From Pseudomonadota bacterium (lineage in GTDB: Bacteria; Myxococcota_A; UBA796; CAJQPC01): a stretch of 64,000 nucleotides of DNA. The stretch spans positions 62,001-126,000 of the forward strand of contig JAAESX010000213.1 of the NCBI GenBank assembly GCA_024228935.1, given 5' to 3'. This document shows, piece after piece, positions 43,819 through 54,257 of the stretch. Numbering within the stretch: position 1 is the first letter of the stretch; the number at the start of each line of letters is the position of its first letter. A model generated the notes under the pieces. That model did not search any database. It was given only the letters and a program-made list of their open reading frames with translations, and had not been told where the DNA came from. A program made the position numbers and the translations under genes.

Positions 43819-43907
43819 GTGGTCACGTATCACCGCCGAAAACACATGCCGAAAACCCTGCTGATAGCTGGCGAATCAACCGTGCGTGCCAAGTCGCCCA
43901 CTCCCCC

Positions 43908-43987
43908 TTGACAGGGGACCGGCCCGCGCGCATGGCACGGCTTCAAATCGCGGGCTATCAGGGCGCCCCTGACGCCCATTTGGGCGC
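43908..43987 (+). promoter_or_regulatory. Upstream region of the act operon
   Basis: A perfect TTGACA (43908-43913) stands 96 bases before actA, but the -10 17-18 bases away is poor (around CATGGC, 43931-43936). Closer to the gene is a perfect inverted repeat, CGCCCA-TT-TGGGCG (43973-43986), just upstream of the SD (GGGAGGA). It may be an operator or a leader hairpin. A TGGCAC at 43933 lacks the rest of a sigma54 site. Confidence 0.35.
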
Positions 43988-44003
43988 TCCCGCGGGAGGA
44001 AGA

Positions 44004-44708
44004 ATGTCCGTTTTGCGCAGTGGTCATGTGACGGCACTGCTGCTCTCGGCGTTTGCTTTTGGGCTCGCTGGTTGTGGTCACGTCGAGATCGACGATGACA
44101 ACCACGAGTTCCCCAAGAGCAGTCACTCGCTGCTGCCCACCGAATACGGTTGGGGCGAGCAGGAGGACAGCGACGTCGAGTGGCGAACCTCAGTCGGACG
44201 GGTGGAACAGCCCGTCGACGAGCAGCCCATCGAGTTCAACCACGCAATCCACGCAGGCACCGTCGAAGACGGCGGCATGGCGATGGACTGCCAGTACTGC
44301 CACTCGACGGCGCGCAGCAGCAAGCATGCAAGCGTTCCGTCGCAGCAGGTCTGCGCTGGCTGCCACATGCAGGTCCCGACCACGGACCGTCCGGAGCTCG
44401 AGAAGCTCAAGACGTACCTGCCTGGCGGCGAGAACGCCGACACGCCGATTCCCTGGGTGAAGGTCCACGACCTGCCCGACTTCGTGCACTTCAACCACAG
44501 CCGCCACATCCAGGGCGGAGTGGACTGCACGGAGTGCCACGCCGACATGTCCCAGGAGACTGTCGCGGTGCGAGCCGAGTCCATGTCGATGGAGATGGGG
44601 TGGTGCCTCGAGTGCCACAGCGACCATCCCTCCGTCGATGAGAACTACGGCACGAAGGCTGAGGCCCGCCGCGCAGAACTCAAGGACTGCTACACCTGCC
44701 ACCAGTAG
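44004..44708 (+). CDS. actA: Alternative complex III pentaheme cytochrome c subunit
   Basis: 234 residues from ATG 44004, with GGGAGGA in place. A normal-length lipoprotein signal (M-S-V-L-R-S-G-H..., L-A-G-C, Cys24) puts it on the periplasmic face. Five C-x-x-C-H heme motifs are visible (C-Q-Y-C-H, C-A-G-C-H, C-T-E-C-H, C-L-E-C-H, C-Y-T-C-H). This is the ActA pattern: it takes electrons from the ActB iron-sulfur chain toward ActE. First gene of the operon; gap to actB is 14 bases. Confidence 0.94.
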   Translation: MSVLRSGHVTALLLSAFAFGLAGCGHVEIDDDNHEFPKSSHSLLPTEYGWGEQEDSDVEWRTSVGRVEQPVDEQPIEFNHAIHAGTVEDGGMAMDCQYCHSTARSSKHASVPSQQVCAGCHMQVPTTDRPELEKLKTYLPGGENADTPIPWVKVHDLPDFVHFNHSRHIQGGVDCTECHADMSQETVAVRAESMSMEMGWCLECHSDHPSVDENYGTKAEARRAELKDCYTCHQ

Positions 44709-44722
44709 GCGGAGCTCGACCC

Positions 44723-47700
44723 ATGGCAAGTTTCAACCGCCGCGATTTCTTCAAGATGGTCGGCGTCACGGGCGCAGCCTCTCTCACCGCGTGCGACACC
44801 CGCACGCCGGTCGAGAACGTGCTGCCCTACGTGGTGCAGCCTGAACAGCTGAAGCCCGGTCTCCCCACCTTCTTCGCTTCCACCTGCGACGGCTGCGCTG
44901 CCGCATGCGGCGTGTCGCTTCGCCACCGCGAGGGCCGCGTGGTCTTCGTGGCCGGCAACACCGACTCGACCGTCGGCCAAGGCGGTGTCTGCTCGCGCGG
45001 CATCTCCGTCACGCAGGAAGCGTACGACCCCGACCAGGTCACCGCCCCCACCGTCAAGGGTGCGGTCAGTGACTGGGACACCGTCCTCGGGACGCTGTCG
45101 GCTGCCGTCAAGGGCGGCTCCGTCGCCTGGGTCGGCCGCTACCGCACGGGCGCCACCGACCGACTCCTCGGCGACTACCTCGGAGCCGTCGGCGCACGCC
45201 GCGTGCACTGGGAGCCGCTCGGGTACGAGTCGCTCGCCAAGGCCTCCGAGCTGGCGTACGGCGTCAGCGCGATTCCCCGCTACGATGTGTCGGGCGCGCA
45301 CACCATCGTGAGCTTCGGCTCCGACTGGCTGCACACCTGGCTCGCGCAGAACGACCACAGCGCTGGATGGGCCGCAGCTCGCGACCCGAAGTCCGGCCAC
45401 GTGGCCCATTTCTACGCGATCGAGCCCCGCCTCTCCCACACGGGGACGCGGGCCGACACCTGGTACGCGCCCAAGGCCGGCACCGAGACCGGTGTGGCCC
45501 TGGCGCTCGCCAAGCTGGTCGCAGACAAGAAGGGCTCCGCCAACGGCGCCGAGTCCTTCCTGGCTGGCATCGATGCCGGCGCGCTCGCTTCGGCGGCGGG
45601 TCTGGACCTCGGCAAGCTCACCACGCTGGCCGACAAGCTGGCCGCCGGACCGTCCGTCGTCTTCCCGGGTGGCGCGACCACCCAGGGCGTCAACGGCACG
45701 CACCTCGCGCTCGCGACGCTGGTCCTGAACCACGTGTGCGGGAACCTGGGCGGCTCGGTCAGCATGGCCAACGGACGCAACCTCGGCCCCGTGTCGAGCT
45801 TCGCGGACGTCGAGGCTCTCCTCGCCGACTGCGCTGCCGGCAAGGTCAAGACGCTCTTCGTCGACGAGCTCGACCTGGTCTTCAACCTCCCCGAGGACGT
45901 CGGCGCCGCCGCCGCTCTCGCGAAGGTCGAGAACCTGGTGCTGCTCGGACAGGGGCTGGGCGACACGTCCAGCGAGGGCGCCACCGTCCTGCCCACGGGC
46001 ACCTGGCTCGAGAGCTGGGGCGACGCCGAGGCAGTCCTCGGCAAGCACGGACTCCGTCAGCCCGGGATGATTCCCATCCACGACAGCCGCGGTGTGGGAG
46101 ACATCCTCCTCAGCCTGGCCAAGGCGGGCGGCGTCACGCTCCCCGTCGTCGAGGACGAGGGCGAGGAGACCGCCGCCACGGACGAAGGGGTCGAGCTCGT
46201 CGCGCTGCCCAAGGTCAGCGGTGGCGAGGCTCGAGCCGACTTCGAGGCGAGCGACTTCTACCGCTACGTCGCCGGACACTGGAACGACACCGTCTTCCCG
46301 AAGGCGGGCGGCTCGGACTTCAACCGCTTCTGGGTCGAGGCCCTGCAGGCGGGCGGCTGGTCCGCGGCCGACTCCTCCGAGGAGCCCGCGCTGTCCGAGA
46401 GCCTCCCGGCGCCCGTCGCCGGTGACGCTGTCTCGGGTGACGCGCTGCTGCTCTACCCCCACACCCACCTGTTCGATGGACGCGGCGCTTCGCGGCCCTG
46501 GCTCCAGGAGATCCCTCACCCCGTGAGTGGTCTGACCTGGTGCACCTGGGCCGAGATGAGCCACGCCACCGCGGAGAAGCTCGGTGTGAACGAGGAGAGC
46601 CACGTCACCGTGACCTCCGACGGCGGGAACATCGACGCGCTGGTCCGCATGTCCAAGGGCATGCAGGACGGAGCCATCGCGGTGGTGCTCGGCAACGGGC
46701 ACACGGGGGGCAACCGGTACGAGAAGGGCTGGGGCACCAACGGCTTCAAGCTCCTGAATTCCGCGAAGGACCCCGTGTCCGGCGCGCTCGCCTACCTGGG
46801 CCAGAGCGCCAGCGCGAAGGCCACGGCCGAAGGGCCCTGGCGTCGCACGATGAAGGGCTCCGAAGACATGGACAACCGTCCGGTGGCGCTCAACGCCTTC
46901 GTCGACGATGTCCTGGCCAAGAAGGAAGACTTGGACATCCGAGCCGGCATGGGCGCCCATGTCGTCGAGGACCCCCGCCTCGTCGAGGCTGGAATCCACG
47001 ACTTCTACCCGGAGCCGGAGCACCCGGACTACCGGTTCGCCATCAGCTTCGACCTCGACAAGTGCACCGGTTGCGGTGCCTGCGAGGCCGCCTGCTTCAG
47101 CGAGAACAACATCTCCATCGTCGGGCCGCGCCAGCACGAGCGCTACCGCTACATGGGCTGGATCCGGCTCGACCGGTTCTGGGAGGGCGAGGGCGAACAC
47201 CCCGACGTCCGCTACCTGCCGGCGGTCTGCCAGCAGTGTGCCCACGCTCCCTGCGAGGGCGTCTGCCCGGTCGTCGCGACGTACCACAACGTCGATGGCC
47301 TGAACGCGATGATCTACAACCGCTGTGTCGGCACCCGGTACTGCGCGAACAACTGCCCGTATTCCTCTCGTAGGTTCAACTGGCACACGTTCGAGTGGCC
47401 CGAGAGCTACCAGCTGATGCTGAACCCGGACGTCTCGACCCGCGAGATGGGCGTCATGGAGAAGTGCACGTTCTGCGTGCAGCGACTCCGCTTCGCCAAG
47501 GCCGAGGCCCGACCGGCGCTGGCCGATGACGCGACCCTGTCGCGCATCACCGCCTGCGCTGAGGTCTGCCCCAGCCATGCCATCACCTTCGGCAACCGGA
47601 AGGACACTGAGTCCGCGGTCGCCAAGCTTGAAGCCGACCCGCGCAGCTACCAGCTGTTCGCCGAGCTGAACACCAAGAACGGAGTCGAGTACCTGGCTCG

Positions 47701-47812
47701 CCTGTCCTTCACCGAGAACGCCAAGCCGGACCACGGCGGCGGACACGGTGACGAGCATGCGGACGATGGTCACGGCGACGAACACTCGGCCCCCGCGGCC
47801 GAGACTCACTGA
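44723..47812 (+). CDS. actB: Alternative complex III ActB, fused molybdopterin-like and Fe-S subunit
   Basis: 1029 residues. Tat-type signal (N-R-R-D-F-F-K-M-V-G) followed by a likely lipobox (S-L-T-A-C). N-terminal domain of the molybdopterin oxidoreductase fold (no Mo cofactor is used in studied ActB), and a C-terminal ferredoxin-like part with four cysteine sets: C-T-G-C-G-A-C-E-A-A-C, C-Q-Q-C-A-H-A-P-C, C-V-G-T-R-Y-C-A-N-N-C-P, and C-T-F-C-V with C-A-E-V-C-P. It thus binds one 3Fe-4S and three 4Fe-4S clusters or similar. The C-terminus is His-rich. Confidence 0.95.
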   Translation: MASFNRRDFFKMVGVTGAASLTACDTRTPVENVLPYVVQPEQLKPGLPTFFASTCDGCAAACGVSLRHREGRVVFVAGNTDSTVGQGGVCSRGISVTQEAYDPDQVTAPTVKGAVSDWDTVLGTLSAAVKGGSVAWVGRYRTGATDRLLGDYLGAVGARRVHWEPLGYESLAKASELAYGVSAIPRYDVSGAHTIVSFGSDWLHTWLAQNDHSAGWAAARDPKSGHVAHFYAIEPRLSHTGTRADTWYAPKAGTETGVALALAKLVADKKGSANGAESFLAGIDAGALASAAGLDLGKLTTLADKLAAGPSVVFPGGATTQGVNGTHLALATLVLNHVCGNLGGSVSMANGRNLGPVSSFADVEALLADCAAGKVKTLFVDELDLVFNLPEDVGAAAALAKVENLVLLGQGLGDTSSEGATVLPTGTWLESWGDAEAVLGKHGLRQPGMIPIHDSRGVGDILLSLAKAGGVTLPVVEDEGEETAATDEGVELVALPKVSGGEARADFEASDFYRYVAGHWNDTVFPKAGGSDFNRFWVEALQAGGWSAADSSEEPALSESLPAPVAGDAVSGDALLLYPHTHLFDGRGASRPWLQEIPHPVSGLTWCTWAEMSHATAEKLGVNEESHVTVTSDGGNIDALVRMSKGMQDGAIAVVLGNGHTGGNRYEKGWGTNGFKLLNSAKDPVSGALAYLGQSASAKATAEGPWRRTMKGSEDMDNRPVALNAFVDDVLAKKEDLDIRAGMGAHVVEDPRLVEAGIHDFYPEPEHPDYRFAISFDLDKCTGCGACEAACFSENNISIVGPRQHERYRYMGWIRLDRFWEGEGEHPDVRYLPAVCQQCAHAPCEGVCPVVATYHNVDGLNAMIYNRCVGTRYCANNCPYSSRRFNWHTFEWPESYQLMLNPDVSTREMGVMEKCTFCVQRLRFAKAEARPALADDATLSRITACAEVCPSHAITFGNRKDTESAVAKLEADPRSYQLFAELNTKNGVEYLARLSFTENAKPDHGGGHGDEHADDGHGDEHSAPAAETH

Positions 47813-47825
47813 GGGGTACTGAGCA

Positions 47826-49156
<1,331 letters not shown>

Positions 49157-49160
<4 letters not shown>

Positions 49161-49822
49161 TCTCCTACAACGTCATCCTGGTCAGCGTCGTGGCGCTGCC
49201 CGTCCTCATCGTGGTCGGCTCGATCATCGCCTGGAAGTTCCGTACTCCCTGGGACGAGCGCGCCGAGACCTCGACCGACCCGTCCGCGGGACCGGTCGGA
49301 GACCCGAACAACGTCAAGGGTGTCTTCCGGCACCTGGACGACCTCCTCACCGCCATCGACCGGACGCGGAAGGCGGGCTTCACGGACTTCACCGTGATGT
49401 CCCCCCTGCCCCGGCACGAGATCGAGGAGGCCATCTACGACGGCAAGCCCAGCCCGGTCCGTTGGTGGACCATGCTCGGCGGCATCTTCGGCGGGACGGG
49501 CGGCTTCGTGCTGGCCTGCCTCACCTCGGCCGTCTGGCCCATGGCGCTGCCCGGCGGAAAGCCGGTCGTGTCGGTCCCCCCGTTCGTCATCATCACCTTT
49601 GAGTGCACCGTCCTCATCGGCGGTCTGATGACGCTCGCGGCCATCATCTACCACTGTCGGCTTCCGGCCTTCGACCTCGACGTCGCGTGCTGCGACCCGC
49701 GGTACTCCTCCGACCACTTCGGCCTCGTGATCCACGGCGTCGATGGTGAGAAGAAGAACGAGGCCGCCAAGCTCCTCAACGACGCCGGGGCCGACGAAGT
49801 CGCCGTCCCCCAGGAGGCCTGA
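49157..49822 (+). CDS. actD: Alternative complex III ActD (DUF3341) with extra N-terminal segment
   Basis: 221 residues. The DUF3341 part starts near residue 54 (V-K-G-V-F-R-H-L-D-D-L-L-T-A-I) and has two central membrane helices, the normal ActD. In front is an extra hydrophobic helix (M-I-S-Y-N-V-I-L-V-S-V-V-A-L-P) and a Thr/Pro linker, so this copy has three TMs. ATG overlaps the actC stop. Role in ACIII is structural near the quinol subunit. Confidence 0.9.
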
Positions 49823-49823
49823 G

Positions 49824-50435
49824 ATGGCCGTCACACCCCATCACAAGCACACCGCGGTCTTCCTGGCCATCGGTGCGGGACTCGTCGGGTACACCGCCTG
49901 GGCGTTCACGAACTACGAGCTCTTCCCAGCCCCGATGCAGGGTCGCCAGTTGTGGTTCACGGACATGATGGACGCAGTGAGCGTGAAGGCGTTCGAGCGT
50001 GAGATGGCCCCTCTCCCCGAGGGCGTCATCAGCCAGAACATGTACGTCGAGAACTTCGACCGGAACACCCCGGACGGCCAGGCGCTCACCCACGACTACA
50101 CCGTCGACGAGGCCTTCCTCGGTCAGGGCGAGACCATGTTCCTGACGTACTGCGCTCCCTGCCACAACGCGGATGCGTTGGGCTCGGGTCCGGTCACGGA
50201 CGGCAGCAAGGGCGCGCGGTACCCGATTCCGGGTCTGCCGCTGGCCGGCGACGCGGCCATCAGCAAGCTCCGCACCGACGGCTACATCTACCTGACCATC
50301 CGCAACGGCAGCGCCATCATGCCGGCACATGGCTGGGCGATGGACGACAACGAGATGTGGTCGGTCGTCGAGTACATCCGCACGCTGGACGGCGCACAGT
50401 ACGTACCGCCCACACCCCCTTCCGAGGAGGGCTGA
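49824..50435 (+). CDS. actE: Alternative complex III ActE, monoheme cytochrome c
   Basis: 203 residues. AGGAGG is just before the ATG at 49824. N-terminal single hydrophobic anchor (V-F-L-A-I-G-A-G-L-V-G-Y-T-A-W) instead of a lipobox. One heme site C-A-P-C-H and the axial methionine in I-M-P-A-H-G-W-A-M. Final electron carrier of the complex toward cytochrome c or an oxidase. Confidence 0.92.
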   Translation: MAVTPHHKHTAVFLAIGAGLVGYTAWAFTNYELFPAPMQGRQLWFTDMMDAVSVKAFEREMAPLPEGVISQNMYVENFDRNTPDGQALTHDYTVDEAFLGQGETMFLTYCAPCHNADALGSGPVTDGSKGARYPIPGLPLAGDAAISKLRTDGYIYLTIRNGSAIMPAHGWAMDDNEMWSVVEYIRTLDGAQYVPPTPPSEEG

Positions 50436-50438
50436 ACC

Positions 50439-51761
50439 ATGGTCGGCATTCCGAACTTCGACCCCAAGCCGCACCTCGGTCCCGCGACCGTTCCCGGCAA
50501 CATCAAGACCGCTGGTCTGGTGTTGACCGTGCTCGGCATCGTGGCCTACGCCGGCACGGGCTTCGCGCTCGAGGACGGCTGGACCCAGGCGCGCCTCGGG
50601 TTCCTCGTCTCGATGAACTACTTCGCCGGCATCAGCTTCGGTGGAATGGCGTTCCTCGCGGCGATGACCATCACCGAGGCCCGCTGGAGCCGCCCGCTCA
50701 AGCGCATCGCTGAAGGCTTCGCGGTCTTCACGCCGGTCGTGTGGGTCCTCTTCCTGCTCTTCTACGTGGCGCTCGGCGGCTTCGATCTCTACGAGTGGGC
50801 CACCCACCCGGAGACGATCCACGGCCACAAGCACACGTGGCTGCAGACCGGGTTCTTCCTGGGACGCAACCTGGCGATGCTGGGCCTCACGTCGGCCGTC
50901 GGCCTGATGTACGTCCGCACGAGCCTCAAGCCGGACCTCATCCTGGCCAAGGCGGAGATCGGCTCGGCCGCTCCCGCCTGGTGGGACAAGATCATCGGCG
51001 GCGAGACCGACGCGAAGGCCGCGTCCGAGGCCGCGCACAAGACGATGCACACGCAGGCTCCCCTCATCGGGATCCTCTACGCGTGCGCGATGACCCTGTA
51101 CGCGTTCGACGCCATCATGAGCCTGGCCCCGCACTGGTACGCCAACATGTTCGGCGGCTGGTACTTCGCGAGCTGCTTCTGGCTCTCGATGGTCGGCATC
51201 TCGCTGTTCGCCCTGACCAGCCGCGGCTGGCTCGGCATCAAGCACCTGGTGACCCCCGACGTCTTCCACGACATCGGCAAGCTCATCTTCGCCTTCACCA
51301 TCGTGTGGGCGTACATGTTCTTCGCTCAGCTGCTGCCCATCTGGTACGGCAACATGACCGAGGAGATCGGCTTCCTGCTCGTCCGCATGACGCTCGAGCC
51401 CTGGGTCGGCCTCTCGAAGGTCGTCGCCGCGATGTGCTTCCTCATCCCCTTCGCGACGCTCCTGTCGCGTGGCCTGAAGAAGATGCCCATCGGCTTCGGA
51501 ATCATCCTGACCATCATCTCGGTCGGCATCTTCCTGGAGCGCTTCCTGGTCGCGGTCCCGAGCGTCTGGATGGAGGCGAGCATCCCCATGCTCCCCGCCG
51601 TCGGCATCGGCCTCGGCTGGCTCGGGCTCTTCATCACGGTGGTGACGAAGTACCTGGGCTCGGTCCCGGCTGTCCCGCTGACCGACCCCTACATGCTGCC
51701 GCACCCGGACGACATCCACGTGCACAGCCGCGACGCGCACGACCACGCCCACGGGCACTGA
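50439..51761 (+). CDS. actF: Alternative complex III ActF, second NrfD-like subunit
   Basis: 440 residues with about ten TMs, related to ActC. The opening loop reads A-Y-A-G-T-G-F-A-L-E-D-G-W, and later G-L-M-Y-V-R-T-S and W-Y-F-A-S-C-F-W. The C-terminal tail is His-rich (H-P-D-D-I-H-V-H, H-D-H-A-H-G-H). Believed to stabilise the complex; direct quinol binding is less certain. Last gene of the operon; a terminator begins 26 bases later. Confidence 0.9.
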   Translation: MVGIPNFDPKPHLGPATVPGNIKTAGLVLTVLGIVAYAGTGFALEDGWTQARLGFLVSMNYFAGISFGGMAFLAAMTITEARWSRPLKRIAEGFAVFTPVVWVLFLLFYVALGGFDLYEWATHPETIHGHKHTWLQTGFFLGRNLAMLGLTSAVGLMYVRTSLKPDLILAKAEIGSAAPAWWDKIIGGETDAKAASEAAHKTMHTQAPLIGILYACAMTLYAFDAIMSLAPHWYANMFGGWYFASCFWLSMVGISLFALTSRGWLGIKHLVTPDVFHDIGKLIFAFTIVWAYMFFAQLLPIWYGNMTEEIGFLLVRMTLEPWVGLSKVVAAMCFLIPFATLLSRGLKKMPIGFGIILTIISVGIFLERFLVAVPSVWMEASIPMLPAVGIGLGWLGLFITVVTKYLGSVPAVPLTDPYMLPHPDDIHVHSRDAHDHAHGH

Positions 51762-51787
51762 GTCGAACGCTTCGCTCGAGAACGAAG

Positions 51788-51811
51788 AAAGGCGGCCCTC
51801 GGGCCGCCTTT
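51788..51811 (+). terminator. Terminator of the act operon
   Basis: A perfect 10-base stem AAAGGCGGCC (51788-51797) with GGCCGCCTTT (51802-51811) and a 4-base loop; T-tract at its 3' end. Also usable from the other side by the convergent reductase gene. Confidence 0.85.
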
Positions 51812-51845
51812 CCTGCTCTGGGGTCCCTCTCAGGAGGGGAGCCCG

Positions 51846-52508
51846 TCAGTAGTTCTTCAGAGCTCGCTCGGCGGGCATCCCGGCCGCGACCAGCGCATCC
51901 GTCGCTCCCTGGCACATCGGGCCGGGGCCGCACAGGACGAGCGCCGCGTTCTCGCCCGACGCCAGCGGGTCCCGAGCGTAGACGTCCTGCGGGAAGCCGC
52001 TCTCGAAGCCATCCGCCGGCTCGTCGAGGGTGGCCACGACGCGCACGCCGCGAGCGGCCCAGTCGGCGAACTTGTCCTGGTACGCCATGTGGTCGGGAGA
52101 GCGGGCCCCGTAGTAGATGCGGCTGTCTCCGCCCCAGCTGTTGCGGGACTCGATGACGGCGCGGACCGCCGAGATGCCCGTGCCGCCGGCGAAGAACAGG
52201 ACGTCCCGACCGTCGAGCTCGGACACCGTGAAGCCGTTACCTATCACCGCCGAGCACTGGACGCTGTGGCCCGCCTGGGCCTTGCAGATCTGGCCGGCCA
52301 TACCGTCGGTGTACTGGATCAGGAACTCGAAGCCGTCGGCTCCCGGCGCGCTGGCGATGGCCATGAACGCTGGCTTGCCCTCGCCGGCCGCGAGCTGCAC
52401 GTACTGACCCGGCACGGTGTACCCGGACGCCAGGTCACCGACGTCCAGCGTGATGGCGTGCAGCCCTTCTCCGACGCGCTCGTTGGCGCGAACGGTCACC
52501 TCGTTCAT
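51846..52508 (-). CDS. Ferredoxin-reductase-like FAD/NAD(P) oxidoreductase
   Basis: 220 residues, shorter than typical FNR (250-300). FAD-domain features V-P-G-Q-Y-V-Q-L and F-M-A-I-A-S-A-P (replacing R-P-Y-S-I-A-S), then the NAD(P) site F-F-A-G-G-T-G-I-S-A and G-P-G-P-M-C-Q near the end. This matches uncharacterised FNR-superfamily proteins in which F/A-x-A-I-A-S replaces the Tyr-Ser pair. An electron-transfer partner is not obvious; no iron-sulfur domain is fused. Downstream of, and convergent with, the act operon. Confidence 0.72.
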   Translation of the reverse strand: MNEVTVRANERVGEGLHAITLDVGDLASGYTVPGQYVQLAAGEGKPAFMAIASAPGADGFEFLIQYTDGMAGQICKAQAGHSVQCSAVIGNGFTVSELDGRDVLFFAGGTGISAVRAVIESRNSWGGDSRIYYGARSPDHMAYQDKFADWAARGVRVVATLDEPADGFESGFPQDVYARDPLASGENAALVLCGPGPMCQGATDALVAAGMPAERALKNY

Positions 52509-52530
52509 CTCGTCTCCTTCACGCCGCCTC

Positions 52531-54252
52531 TCAGACGGGCGGACGTGGCTTTGGCTTCTCGCCCACGACCATCAAGGCCTTGGACCTGGCGAGACCATCG
52601 AGCAGGCCCGGGTCGTCCGGAGCCAGGTCGAGGGCCTTCTGGTAGGCGTCGATCGCGCCGGACTTGTCCCGCTCCTTGAGCAGTCCGTCGGCCCGCTGGG
52701 CGAGCCCACTCACGGCTTGCGTGACCATCTCGTCCCCGACCAGTCCGCGGCGCGCGACACCGCGCGCCTCGACCGACTCGAGGGCCTCCTTGGCCTTGTC
52801 GAGGTGGTTGGCGATGGCGTCGAGCTGTGCGCGCAGCTCGTCCGGGATGTTCCCCAGCGGCGTCGGGTCCCAGCGTGAGCGCTGCTTGCGCCAGGCGGTC
52901 TCGACCTCGGCGCCCGTGCAGATCCAGTGGAGCTCGAGCACGTCGAAGACGTTGGCCTCCTGGACCCGAGCGAGCTTCTTCGCGATGGGCGCCGTGATGC
53001 GCCGGAGCTTCTGCGCCTGGTCCTGCTCGCCCTCGCCGAAGTCGATGAAGCCCATCTCGTTCATCGCCCAGATCGTGCCGGCGGTCCCGGCCTTCGTGAG
53101 CGGCGTGATGGAGAACAGCTTCCGGACGCGGATGGGCTTGTCCGTGATGATGAGGTCGAGGAACTTCAGCTCCCCAGCGTCCCAGTCGAATCCCCGAACG
53201 ATCTTCTCGGCCGTGGGCCGAAGCCGGACGCGGTTCTCGAGGCGCGGCCGGAGCATCGCGTAGAGCCGGTCCGACGTGACGTTGCGGCTGTGCTGCATCA
53301 TCGCGTTGAACAGCGTCTGCGGCACGTTGACGGGCGGGATGGCGAAGCGCTGGGGGAAGTCCTCGGCCGGGAAGAACGCCCAGCTGCCGGCGTCCTCGCG
53401 CAGCACGACCTGCAGCAGGAACTCGCACTGGCGCTTCAGGACGGTCGGGATCTGGCCCGCCCGCAGCAGTCCCATGCGGACGAAGGCCTCGCCCTGCTTG
53501 CAGCCCTCGCTGTCCATGATGTCGAGGGCCTGGGCGACCTGGTCGGCCGTGACCTTCTGGGCCGTGAGCAGCAGTCCGCCCAGCGTCTCGTGCTCGCGCA
53601 GCGGCTCGGTCCGCCAGCCGACGGGGCCGCCGTCCTGCCAGAAGCCGTACCGCGTCGTGCCGTCCTCGAGCAGGACCGTCAGGAGTCCGGTGGTCTCGGC
53701 CAGCGCGATGTCGACGAGGAAGTCCCGCAGGCCGCGACCCGTGAGCGTCCCGGCGGCGAGCGGCTCGCGGTCGAGGACGTCGGGGAGCTCGTAGCCATAG
53801 GTCCGGCGCCGCTCTTCCGCCGGCGCGACGACGTCTTCGGTCGGCGCGACGGGCTGAGCGACCGGGCGCTCGACGATGACCTGCTGGACGACCGGTGGAG
53901 GCGCGACCGGGACGTCTTCCGGGCGGATGACCTCGCCCGAGTCGAGCAGGTGCGTCCGGACCCGGTCGATGGTCTCGAAGACGTTCTCGACCCACTGCCA
54001 GACGGCGTCGGGCCACTCCTGGACCTGGGCGACGGTGTCGCCGTTGGGGAGCACCCGCAGGACGTTGCAGCGCACGGGTCCCTGCCGTCCGCTGAACGGC
54101 AGCATGATGTCCAGCTGGAACTGGGTCGACAGCTCGTCCCCGTCCACGGCGCTGCCGGGGATGACGACGGTCCGGTTCTTGAGGTGTTGCTCATGGACCT
54201 CGAGAAAGGTGTCGAGGTCGGACAGGTCCAGCGTGGTGGCACGAACGGCCAT
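52531..54252 (-). CDS. PilZ-like/PATAN (DUF4388)/J-like/TPR signalling protein
   Basis: 573 residues. Residues 1-100 form a PilZ-like barrel segment (F-L-E-V-H-E-Q-H-L-K-N-R, I-M-L-P-F-S-G). A Pro-rich linker follows, then a PATAN/DUF4388 region beginning near L-A-A-G-T-L-T-G-R-G-L-R-D-F-L and continuing with G-L-L-T-V-L-L-E-D-G. Later a J-like helix pair (F-D-V-L-E-L-H-W-I-C, W-R-K-Q-R-S-R-W-D-P) without the H-P-D loop, so it probably cannot stimulate Hsp70. The end has a TPR (A-I-D-A-Y-Q-K-A-L-D-L-A-P-D-D). It likely acts as a scaffold or regulator, as PATAN-TPR proteins do. Confidence 0.7.
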   Translation of the reverse strand: MAVRATTLDLSDLDTFLEVHEQHLKNRTVVIPGSAVDGDELSTQFQLDIMLPFSGRQGPVRCNVLRVLPNGDTVAQVQEWPDAVWQWVENVFETIDRVRTHLLDSGEVIRPEDVPVAPPPVVQQVIVERPVAQPVAPTEDVVAPAEERRRTYGYELPDVLDREPLAAGTLTGRGLRDFLVDIALAETTGLLTVLLEDGTTRYGFWQDGGPVGWRTEPLREHETLGGLLLTAQKVTADQVAQALDIMDSEGCKQGEAFVRMGLLRAGQIPTVLKRQCEFLLQVVLREDAGSWAFFPAEDFPQRFAIPPVNVPQTLFNAMMQHSRNVTSDRLYAMLRPRLENRVRLRPTAEKIVRGFDWDAGELKFLDLIITDKPIRVRKLFSITPLTKAGTAGTIWAMNEMGFIDFGEGEQDQAQKLRRITAPIAKKLARVQEANVFDVLELHWICTGAEVETAWRKQRSRWDPTPLGNIPDELRAQLDAIANHLDKAKEALESVEARGVARRGLVGDEMVTQAVSGLAQRADGLLKERDKSGAIDAYQKALDLAPDDPGLLDGLARSKALMVVGEKPKPRPPV

Positions 54253-54257
54253 ATGGC

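Noticed and set aside
43932..43950. Sigma54-type promoter (TGGCAC) before actA
   Set aside because: The required TTGC(A/T) element at the right spacing is missing.
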